64,000 nt of DNA, taken from assembly GCA_947184155.2 (NCBI GenBank), contig CAMXCT020002713.1:309501-373500 (forward strand). The letters are read 5' to 3'. Each line of letters opens with the position of its first letter. Position 1 is the stretch's first letter. The DNA is from Cladocopium goreaui (taxonomy: Eukaryota; Sar; Dinophyceae; Suessiales; Symbiodiniaceae). The notes beneath the pieces were generated by a model, which had not been told where the DNA came from, did not search any database, and saw only the letters and a program-made list of their open reading frames with translations. This document shows positions 41,500 to 51,117 of this stretch, in pieces. A program made the translations under genes and the position numbers.

Positions 41500-43128
41500 C
41501 ACGGAATTACATCATTGTCATTCAAAGGAACCAAGTGCCGATTTGATTTTGACATTTGATTTGAAGAATGAATGAGTGTGGCAGAGTGTGATCAAAACCC
41601 TTTAACCCCTGATGTGTTGCGACCGACAAGACATTTGTGAATTCAAAAGAGGTGTAAATCCAACCCTGCAAACAACCAATGACAACAAATGTCAGCTGTC
41701 AGTCAATCAATTGTAGCCTAATGTCGCCCCCCAGGGAGTCCTTCAGCATTCATCAATGCAATTCATTGGACCTCAGGGGCAGCAGCGTTGACTGACAAAC
41801 AAGGGTTACTCGATTCAATCTAGTGACATTGTCACTAGGTCATTATATGAAATGACGAATTGGCAATTGTCAATGCGTGCTCATTTCGTTGGGATCCAAT
41901 TGCAGGGATTGACTTGCTACTGCTGACAATTGATTATTGGACAAATGTCTCAAGTTAAGATCGGCTTGGTTTTTGATCGGCTAGGTTTGGCCATAGGATT
42001 AAAAATGCAAAAACGTGTCTTGTTTTTTGGTGTTGGAAGAGTGATTGCTCCTACTTGTCAATCTTTCAAAGGGCGATGAAACAATAACAATGGACATAAA
42101 GTCATTCAATCCCAGAGGTCGCCAAGTTTCTACCTGATCATCAGGATGCTTAGAAAGAGTAGTTCCTACATGTTCCTACACAAAGGTTGCCCCTTTCAAA
42201 TTCACAACCACTCATGGCCAATCCTTCCGACTGAGGAAAAGACTTGAGCCATCCTCATCACCAGACCTGGGCCATTTCACTGTTCTGACTATGTCAATGT
42301 AATTTACATGACAGTTTATATTGTCATAATTCTGACTCACAAGGTGGCCTGACAACACACAAGTGTCAAAGTCAATTAGTCAAATGTCGGTTAGGAAAAA
42401 ACCGAAACAACAACACAGAGAATACCTGTCACTCTGAAGTCAATATCTGCCAGTCATTCCCTAGATCTCCTGAGTGCCCGGCACATTGCAAGTCCACAAG
42501 TGAAGCAATCTCTGCCATCACATTGGCCACGGATGGGGGGTTGACAGTTGACAAACATTGACATGACTGACAATGACTGACAGTTGACACCTGAGCTGAC
42601 ACTGGGTTGACACTGACACTGACGACTTACCGAGTAGGATTCGAAACAAAGAAGCCATTGACTGGAAAGGCTGACAACACTTATTAACACTTGAAATATG
42701 GATGAAACAGGGCAGTGACATGATAGCATGACTGGATGACTCACGTGGTGACCCTACTGATTAGTGGAAAACACTAAGCATCATTGCAACGAAAACTGAC
42801 AATCCACCTTTTATCCAAGGCTGAAAGAATCGTGTTTCATCCTTCCCCCCCCTTTGTACTGATCATGGGTTTTCCTTAGTTCTGTGCATGACCTTGTTCA
42901 GCTTCTGTTCTCAATTCCTATCATACTGGTTGAATTTCTCACACTTTTCCATTTTTTGCATTTTTTTTTGCATTGTTTTGCATTTTTTATCATTTTTGCT
43001 CATGTCCTACACGGTCATGTTTTTCACTTTTTCCCATTTTTTTGCATGTTTAATCCTATGCCCAAACCTAGCCGATCTAATACCAAGCCGATCTAAACCT
43101 GAGAAATTTTCCAATGAATAAATGAGGG
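41500..43128. other. No gene seen; ends in a T-rich tract
   Basis: Intron/intergenic-like sequence with tgtca/tgaca words. The T-rich stretch at 42940-43040 (catttttttttgcattgttttgc) resembles those at 16.2 kb and 29.5 kb, which also lie beside repeat copies. Confidence 0.4.
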
Positions 43129-43390
43129 TTGCTCCCGGGTGATGGACATCACTTCCCACATGCCACCGCTGAAGCTCCAGGGCCATGCACCGCCGACGCA
43201 GGATGGAAAAGTACCACGATGACGCCTTCCTCGTGCAGTCTAATTGAGCCGATAGGACATCCGGTGCCGCCAAGTTCCAGTAGATAGTGCTCTCGCCGCC
43301 CATTGCACTTCATGTTCAGTGCGTAATAGAGCTAGAGTGCTAGCAGATTTAGACAGCTGCTGTTCCCAAGGGTACATTGGGTAATGGCGA
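43129..43390 (+). repeat. SINE-like dispersed repeat S, copy 2
   Basis: Aligns with 13948-14210 along its full length and ends in the CCCAAGG-hairpin motif (here with one mismatch, gtacattggg). Confidence 0.7.
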
Positions 43391-43489
43391 GTTTTGTACT
43401 ATTACTCTGGAATGCGATCCTCAGTTACAGGACACTGCCAAGGCAGGGTGTGCAACAGGCCTCGTGACGCAGCGCGTGCAACATGTTGC

Positions 43490-43690
43490 CCGGGGAGAAC
43501 AGAGAAACTCCACGATGACGCCTCGCACGAGCAGGATAGACGAGCTGGTAGGACATCCATAGCCGCCAAGTATGGGTAAATAGTGTTCTCGCCGCCCATT
43601 GCACCTCATGCTCAGAGCTTGATAGAGCCTAGAGTGCCAGCAGCTTCGGACAGCTGCTGTTCCCAAGGGTACCTTGGGTAATGGCGATTC
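43490..43690 (+). repeat. Dispersed repeat S, partial copy 3
   Basis: Carries the second half of the unit (ccacgatgacgcc, ggtaggacat, tctcgccgccca) and a perfect CCCAAGG-gta-CCTTGGG hairpin near 43662. The downstream bases (tctccaactcccactttgaaatgcggcacac) also match those after copy 1 at 14213. Confidence 0.7.
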
Positions 43691-44129
43691 TCCAACTCCC
43701 ACTTTGAAATGCGGCACACTGTTCCAAACCGGTGCTATCCTAGTGTGCTGTCCTTCAGCCGCGCCGAAATAGCCTCTGCATCGCCCTCCAGAGATGGAGG
43801 CATGTAGCTGTGAAGATCTTTCGTTTTTTCAGCAAGTCCCTTGGCGATGTGCAGCATTTCGGACCGTATTCGTGTACAGGGCAGCACGTAGCGCAACTGT
43901 GGACCATGGTCGTGCCTTAAACCAGCAGCTCTCCCTTTCCCCACCTCGTTCAACTTCTGCTTAGAAGTCTGCAGTGCCAGGTGGAGGAAACCATGAATGA
44001 CCTGGACAACATAGGGTTTGATGACAGGGTTTTCCCGCACTCCACCATTCAAGTAGTCCCGCATGCCCTCACCCCCCGCTGTGCCCCTCACATCGCTAGG
44101 AACATGACACATGTGTCTGTTTTTCCTCT

Positions 44130-44160
44130 GCTGTTCCCAAGGGCACCTTGGGTAATGGTG
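44130..44160 (+). repeat. Hairpin motif copy upstream of ORF1
   Basis: ctgttcccaagggcaccttgggtaatgg, the terminal motif of repeat S, about 630 bases upstream of the ORF1 start. Confidence 0.6.
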
Positions 44161-44790
44161 AGGGCTCCATTTTCACCCTACCAGGTACTCATCTTTCATG
44201 GTTCATCCTCCTCATGACTGTCACTTTCTTCCCAATATCCCGGCCCCATCTATGCTACCAACATCTGTACTCCTTGCTTCTGTCCTCCTCATTGTCCATT
44301 GCCTCTTGCCTATCTTGCACAGATTGCCACCTCCTCCTGTCATATGCTGCGGCTCCACCACGTGCCCCGCCCCGTGCTACTCACTCCGGTGTCATGAATC
44401 TCCTACTAAACCACAATACACTGCCCCCCCAATCCTGCCACCGGTCATATGTTGTACATCTTTCCTTCTGTTGAAGTGTCTGGTATTTTGTTGACTGAGC
44501 CTGGACCTAACATGACTCTCTCCGTCAGCAGCCATTGGTTCGAACTGTGAGGACACCGCACCTGCATAAGCCAGTGTTGCTTGGATCCTCACTTTTACTC
44601 AACTTCTAATTGCTCGCCCGTTCATTCTCCCTTAAGCCGACACGGGGTTCCCGTTGTTTGGCCCCTGCCCGTTTCCCGGTGTTTGGCCGCTGCCACGCAA
44701 TAGCGAGTGGTTCCTGTCGTTTGGTCCTACAAGCCGTGCAACTGCCTCCACTCTGAAGAGTGCTGCCACTGCAGGGTACCTGCTGCTGGT

Positions 44791-46361
44791 ATGCCGAAGC
44801 CAAACCCTTTTCCTTCTGGCCTAATCAGTGTTTCTGATCAACACCTACTGGACATATCGGCTGGAATGAATTGGAACATGCCAGCAGCCAGCAGCGTTCG
44901 TTTTCTTGCAGTGAGGGGCACAATATGGGTAGGTGATTGCCAGACAACATATAATTTCACATTGGTGAATACCACTTGCATATTGACGAGGTACCATGGA
45001 TCATTTTTTCGACCCTCGCCGACGCCCTTGAGACAGAGTTTGACCCTGCCTTCTGGGATACCGTCAATTATGGCCGAAAAGAGCGGTGGGGTTTTCTTGA
45101 ACTACCCTGGGATGGAAAAGTCTACGGTGCTGCACCACAGTATGCCCAAGTCCGACTATCCATCTTTAATCGTGACGCTCACACCATGCGTGTTGTGCAA
45201 CCGTTTGTGTGGAACCATACGCACCTAAAAGTTCACCCGAACGGAGCAATGGTTTTCCATGAACAAAAAAGATTAGCCTTCCTGCTGCCTTTGATAGTAG
45301 AAGCCCATGGGTTGCTGCCGCCTAAGCCATTGTTCTGGGTCAATGAAGACAATACCATCCCATTGTGGAGAACCACCCTGTGGACGCATGAAGAAACCAT
45401 CCAGTGGTTAGCTGAGACCGGAGAGACGTACCCGCAGGAACTGCGAGATGAACTCCAGCCGCGCATTGACCAACTTAAGCCTTCACAACATGCGAAACGG
45501 GCACTGCCTCCGCCTCCGCCGGTACCGACCAGGTGGGCGGAGCGATCCGCAGCAAAACAGCCAGCACAAAAAATGCAAACAGATGCTCCACCGGACCCTA
45601 AATGTACTCAGAGCACGCCACAGCAAGTGGCTGACCGAGAGCGGCAATACATGGAATTGCAGTCTATTATTCATCAAGCAAACCAACAAACGTTGGCAGA
45701 TAGCCGACCAGCGGCGACCAGACTGACCCAAAAACCAGCCAATTTGCTGGCCGCAAGTCAACAAAGCACAGACATTGCAGCAACGGCCGCATCGTCCAAT
45801 CCCAGTACAGGCGTAGTGGCGGAAGCTCCAACCCCGCAGCAAAGCAAGTCACCTGACAAAATCAGTGCACAGTCATTATTTCACAGACGACCAGGCCCAC
45901 CATCGGCCCTGCCTGCGAACAAAGCGCAAACGGATACCCCGGGTACCGGCGTGTTATCCTCTGACTCTCACTCTGCAACCCACAGCAAAGATGATGAGCA
46001 ACAACAACCTCCGGAACAGCTCGCAGCCCACGACGACACATCAACAGAAGAATCGTCGCCTGCAAATACACCCAAAGCATCGCCGGAGACTCAAGCGACT
46101 GACACTGCTGGTGCTAGCAGCCCTGAGCCCGCCAGTGACTCCATGCAGGACGTCGACCTCGCCGCAGCGGACATCCCAACGTTGCAGAACATGGAAAAGA
46201 CAGCCTGTGAAAGAGTGGCCTCCTGTGAAACGCGACTCCTCAATGCCCGCGAGCACCTTACTCGCATTAGAAAGCGCCTTAAAAGAATGCAAGATGCCCA
46301 CTCACCAGGCACTCTGCAACCCTCTCCTGTTGCAGATATGGAAATGGAAATCATTGACTGA
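44791..46361 (+). CDS. LINE ORF1 protein with C-terminal coiled coil, one frame break
   Basis: ATG at 44791 (MPKPNPFPSGLISV). The first frame runs to about 44955 (TTYNF) and then the protein continues in the -1 frame (HIGEYHLHIDEVPWIIF) to the UGA at 46361. The N-terminal 170 residues look like a folded domain with strands rich in aromatic residues and a conserved PLIVEAHGLLPP motif that also appears in the 14.4 and 15.3-kb remnants. The middle is disordered (Pro/Gln/Ala/Ser-rich). The end is a charged heptad-like helix (EKTACERVASCETRLLNARE) that fits an oligomerising coiled coil as in LINE ORF1 proteins. No RNA-binding motif was identified. Confidence 0.65.
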
Positions 46362-46415
46362 CCGTACAGACAGCTAGCACTGTGTGCACCTGACTGTGTG
46401 AAATCACCTGATCAG

Positions 46416-46801
46416 GGGTCGCCTCCGTCCGAGGTACGAGGTTAGGATAGTCCCTTTATTCCCTTTAGGTTAACTTGCCTTTGAACTCTGGTTCAAAGGC
46501 ACCTTGGGGTAACTTGGAGTGTTAGCCTTCTAAACTTCCACGCGTTGTTGCGACTCACACGCCCACAAACCAAACAAACAAACAACCAACTTAAACTTGT
46601 CACAGTTTTTTAGTTGTCACTGTTTCACTCTGTTTTATTTGGAACCAGAGTGCTGACAGTATCTGTTCTTATCAGACAGCAGTGCAGGTGCGTGTCGTGA
46701 GGCGGAACTGTTGTGACAACTTGTTTTTATTCTTGTGACATTTTGGTTTAAGTGGTGGGTGGGCGGGAGACCTTTTAGTTGCGGCATCCCAATTTTTCTT
46801 T
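46416..46801 (+). repeat. Split direct repeat A1 (left end)
   Basis: 386 bp, nearly identical to 54688-55073. It contains a perfect 10-bp hairpin GCCTTTGAAC-tctg-GTTCAAAGGC at 46477-46500. Differences seen: gtgctg/gtactg, caggtg/caagtg, tattct/tactct. Confidence 0.95.
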
Positions 46802-46966
46802 GCATGCGGCGTCGTGGAACTCCAGCTGACCGTGGTTACGTTGCAGCTTCACATCAGATTGTGCTGGGTCATTTACAGAAGCATTCACAGTTTTCTTTTT
46901 GCAATTTCTGTGCTGGATTTCTGGCAGCTTGCATTTGCATTGGGTGGCTTTTGTCGGGACCTCTAG

Positions 46967-49272
46967 ATGAGTGACAGCAGCTCTGACACCACACACGAGG
47001 CAATCTTGCACAACTTGGTAAGTCATCAGTTGCGCTTGTCCCGCCAAGTGACACAGGTTCAAAACGACATCCATTCTTTGCAGGCTCAATTGACTCTGAT
47101 TCAATCGCAGTTGCAACTTTTGCTGGTACAACATGGTTGTAAAGACCCCCCTGCCGAACGTCCAGACCAGGAGTCGACAGGCAACACACGACACGCTTGA
47201 GGCCATACCACCTCGAGAAGGGGTAGATGCGGGTATGACCTCAGAACTTGCTGCAGCTGAAGGTAATTTTGATGCCACTTCTTTCACAGACATGTTGAAT
47301 GAAGGAGCAGTTGAAACGCATGACAACAGTGCGTATGATGCAAACCTTTGGAGTGATGAGTTTGGTAATGCTCTGAACCTTTCTGGCATGGAGACGCCTT
47401 CAGAAAACTTTTCTGATGCTGCGGGCTTAGTCAAGAGAGGGTTTGCAGATGTTGTTGAAGGAACGGAAGTTGGCACCTCAACTGTGACCGTAGGACAACA
47501 GCTTGGACCTCAGGACATTGACAAGTTGGACTTGGACGCATGTGTCAATACAGCTTTGTTTTCTTTGCCAACGTGGGCCCCGAAACCTATTTGGGAAGAG
47601 AACATTTGGGCTGCAACTCTTGGTGACGGCATTTTGATGAAATCTGATTTTTGCACAGCAGAGCTTTACAAACCGTCATTTGTCCCCTGCCTGGACGCTT
47701 GGATGGGGCAGATTTCAGAATGCAGTCGGAAGCTCAAAAGATCCATGCAAGATAGTTTGAGTGACAGTTACGCTGATGTTGTCAGACATGTCACTGACCA
47801 GTCCTGGCAAGAGGAAAGGGAATCCTTGTTGCAGGCAGCACTCAAGAGGTGGCTGGTTGTGGTTATCTCGTTTCACCCAGCCACTACAGTTTGGGTGCAG
47901 CTGGCAGCAGAGACTGACGATGTTGGCAAGCTCACTGTTTTGGGTGATTTGTTCAGAGGAAAAGCGCCTACAACGCTTTTGAAAAGGGCAAGAGCAGTTG
48001 AGAAACTTTGGATTTTTTGGCGTGGGTGCGTTCCCCACCAGTGAACAAAAGATCTACCAATTTTTCCAGTATGAAAGATCGAAGAGTGCACCACCATCGA
48101 GGCTGAAGAGCTACCTTGAAGCCTTGGCTTTTTGCTTTCATGTTTTCTCAATGTCAGAACTGAAAGAGGTCGTGGCCAGTAAGAGGTTGCATGGATGTAC
48201 AATCCCCGCTGTGCCCACTTGCGTCATCCAGGCTGCCCCACTGACTGTCGAAGAGCTGACAAGGCTGCATGAGATTTTGCAGGACCAGTGCGACTGGAAC
48301 TCAGCTTTTGCAGGTGCAGTTTTATTTGTGGTTTACTCAAGGGCACGTTGGGCGGATGCCATGCACAGTCACAGCCTTTTGCCAGATCTGGATGAGTCAG
48401 GCATCACAAGGTATTTGGAAGCAACGTCAGCGGTGCACAAAACCATGCATGCGTCGATTTACAGACACAAGATGTTGCCACTGGTGGCACCGGCCGTGGG
48501 TGTGGTGAAAACCCCATGGGTTGACAGATGGATGGAAGTGAGGAAACATCTGAACATTTTGATGCCACCAGACCATGCGTTGATGCCGGCCCCATCAGGT
48601 GGAGGCCAACCGACCCAAAGGCCTTTGTCAGCGACGGAAGCTGGTGCCTGGCTTAGGAAGCTCCTGTTTGGCAACAAAGAACAGTTGGAACACAAAAGAG
48701 TTTCAGCCCATAGCATGAAAGCTACAACGCTTTCCTTTGCAGCAAAATACGGAGTTGACGCTGAGACCAGACTGCAGCTAGCATACCATGTTGGAGGGTT
48801 CAAGATGCTCCACACTTATAGCCGTGATGCAGCTGCCCAACCGTTGTTGGAACTTGAGAAAGTTTTGACCGCCATCAGGGAAGGTCGCTTTCGTCCTGAC
48901 TCCACCAGGAGTGGCAGGTTCATCCAAGAGCCTTCGGACACCCATGCATGTGAGAGCATGGAAGTGGTGGACCTGACTGAACCGAAGGAGGAGGAAACCT
49001 CCATCATCGATGAGGTACAGTCCAGTTCCTCTGATGAGAGCGAGGAAGAATTTCCTGCCTCCAATGGTCGTATCTTCAAGCCACCAGTGGCGCCTGAAGG
49101 TTACACGTTCTGGCAGCACCGTAAGTTGAGGACCCTTCACCTCACCCTGCCAGAATACAAGAGAGTCCTCATGTGCAACCGGATGATTGGGCCGCAGTAC
49201 ACACAAGAGGGCATGATCATAAGATATGACATGCCTGTGTGTCGACAGTGTGCAACGGCGGTTCGAAGTTAA
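46967..49272 (+). CDS. Tyrosine recombinase of the YR retrotransposon, two homopolymer frame breaks
   Basis: ATG at 46967 starts MSDSSSDTTHEAILHN and a coiled-coil stretch (QVTQVQNDIHSLQAQLTL). The frame then shifts at a C6 run (about 47142) to the segment 47133-48044, and again at a T6 run (about 48012) to 47998-49272; removing one base from each run gives one continuous protein. The C-terminal catalytic part has YSRARWADAM (first Arg, about 48334-48360), AHSMKATT (His-x-x-Lys in place of His-x-x-Arg, about 48706) and AYHVGGFKMLHTYSRD (nucleophilic Tyr near 48817). The enzyme should insert the circular cDNA. The tail is acidic (DEVQSSSSDESEEE), followed by a basic end with a CRQCA pair. Confidence 0.8.
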
Positions 49273-49905
49273 AACGGCGATGCATGTGATTTCAAACGTT
49301 TTTTTTAAACGCAGTGAAGCAAATGGAGAGTGGTCGAAAGTTTGATTCTTCGAATGTCAGACACTCACATTGGCTCATGCTCCAAATCATCTGAACACCA
49401 CATGCATGCGCTATCCTCCTACTACCCGATCGCGACGCGTAATGACGCAACACCGCGTTCCTCCTCTAGCGAGCGACATGACATGTATTAGGGGTAAACT
49501 CCCCTAACGCGGTCATGGTAGGATTCATCGAGTGCAGAGAGAATGTCAATAGACGTCATCTGCTGGTGGATCAAAGAATTTTTTCAGAGTGCAACATGTT
49601 CGAACATGGGGCCATGAAAACGAAGATGTCAGTTTGAATATTTCATGGGAGAGTCGGCATGGATCAGGGGTCATGCAACTCACCATAAAAATCTGCGCAA
49701 TCGTTCCGCAGCCAGCATTTTGTTGGCGGAAAATGTGAAGTGAGACAACTGTTATGCAGGCTTCATTTCAATTTTCGCACGATGCAAAGATTGGCTAAGT
49801 TTTTTTTTCAACATGTTGTTTTCAGGTGATGGACTGTTGTTTTCAGGACTCACATGAAGACATGCTGAATCCTCTTCTTTAGTTTGCTTACCGTAGTCAT
49901 CAAAC
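49273..49905 (+). other. Spacer inside the YR retrotransposon
   Basis: 633 bases between recombinase and Gag without a convincing ORF. T/A-rich stretches (cgttttttttaaacg at 49299, and gtttttttttcaac near 49800) lie before the Gag start. It may contain the promoter or leader of the gag-pol mRNA. Confidence 0.4.
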
Positions 49906-51117
49906 ATGAGCATAGTGGACAGTGCGGCAGCATTTGAACGGAAGTGCAAGGAGCTCAAAGGCGGAGATGAGCTGTTTGATGGACTGGAAAAGCTGGGCGT
50001 TTCAGACTTCAGCACATTAGCATTTGCCTTGGGGACTCCACAGAAAGCCCCATCAGATGATCAATTTTCAGAGCTGGCGGGAAAGGTATTTGCTGCTCCC
50101 ACTTTGGGCCAATTGGCTTTACTGCGGAAGCTTCATTTCGAGGCTACAACGTTGATGGTGGCAAGCATCAATGAGCAGGTGAAGTCGGACAGTGGAGACC
50201 CTGCTGGGCTTACGAAGAGGCTACCTGCTGCAGAAAAACAATCTAGATTGGAAGCCCAGTCCAAGCGCTTGGCAGGCTTGAAGATAGCTGGTGAACTAGC
50301 GCCCAGTCACCAATTGCTGAACGCAACCAATGCAATGGTGGAATCTGGAATCATCACTTGGATTGCCCCTTCAAAGTGCTCGAAGCGTGATGACGAGGTG
50401 CAGGCTAATATAAAGCCATCAGCCTCCACCTTACAGATTGAGCAGTCAACCCTTAAAGTAGCACAGGTGCCTGTGGTGACATCAGCCGATGTTGGGTCTG
50501 AATTAAAATTACAATGGGCGCTGCAAAGGCGTGGACTGGCTATGGATCAGTGCAGGCTCCTTGACTGGACCTACCATGAAGACTGGGTCCAATGGCTCTT
50601 ACAGGCACTTACAAAGGATGTGCCGTCTGGGTTTGCCTCCATCAAGCTGGATCAGATCTTGCGTGCTGACAAAGAGTTGTGGACAATCCTTGCTCAGCAA
50701 CAGACGAAGTCACTACGACCGGTCAACGACCAACCAGTGCTCAACGAAGACTTCAAGAAGCTGACAACGGATCCGAGAATCACCATGCTGGTGTTGCCGC
50801 TGCCTACAACAGCAGCCAGACCGCAGACACAAGCTCCTCAGAAGAAGGCTGATCCACCAAAGCCTACAGGGGGCCATGGACCACCAAACAAGAAGAGAAA
50901 GCTGACCAGGGCAGAGAAGAACTGCCCGGAAGAGCTGAAGAAATACAATCTCAGGTTGGAAGGCAAGGGCAACATATGCTGGAACTACAACTTAGCAGCA
51001 GGGTGCTCCAACAGCGCATCCGGTACGCCTGCAAAGTGCATGCGAGGCTTCCACGCCTGTGCTCATTGCCACAAGCCTGGGCATAGCGTCACTGCCTGCA
51101 GGTCGAAGCCGTCGTGA
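49906..51117 (+). CDS. Gag-like protein with C-terminal zinc fingers, ends in UGA-CUA
   Basis: ATG at 49906 (MSIVDSAAAFERKCKEL). The body is helical and charged. A Pro/Lys-rich linker (QTQAPQKKADPPKPTGG) leads to a Cys/His region at the C-terminus: an ICWNYNLAAGCSN-type CCCH segment and a CAHCHKPGHSVTAC zinc knuckle (C-x2-C-x4-H-x4-C), the classic retroelement Gag RNA-binding fold. The stop is UGA at 51115-51117, immediately followed in the same frame by CUA GAG and the open pol frame, so a Gag-Pol fusion by readthrough is likely. Confidence 0.85.
   Translation: MSIVDSAAAFERKCKELKGGDELFDGLEKLGVSDFSTLAFALGTPQKAPSDDQFSELAGKVFAAPTLGQLALLRKLHFEATTLMVASINEQVKSDSGDPAGLTKRLPAAEKQSRLEAQSKRLAGLKIAGELAPSHQLLNATNAMVESGIITWIAPSKCSKRDDEVQANIKPSASTLQIEQSTLKVAQVPVVTSADVGSELKLQWALQRRGLAMDQCRLLDWTYHEDWVQWLLQALTKDVPSGFASIKLDQILRADKELWTILAQQQTKSLRPVNDQPVLNEDFKKLTTDPRITMLVLPLPTTAARPQTQAPQKKADPPKPTGGHGPPNKKRKLTRAEKNCPEELKKYNLRLEGKGNICWNYNLAAGCSNSASGTPAKCMRGFHACAHCHKPGHSVTACRSKPS

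Larger units (their letters stand above)
43129..46415 (+). mobile_element. Second LINE-like element, 5' part (repeat-rich leader and ORF1)
   Basis: A plus-strand element begins with two to three S-type repeat units (43129-44160) and a pyrimidine-rich leader, then ORF1 (44791-46361). It is cut by the tyrosine-recombinase element at 46416 and I propose it resumes at 55477 with ORF2. Adjacency, strand and ORF order support the join. The exact start of the element is not visible. Confidence 0.55.

Noticed and set aside
44700-45228. 173-aa plus-strand ORF starting at 44707 as the true ORF1 start
   Set aside because: Its second half is out of frame with the conserved domain; the ATG at 44791 with a break near 44955 explains the similarity better.
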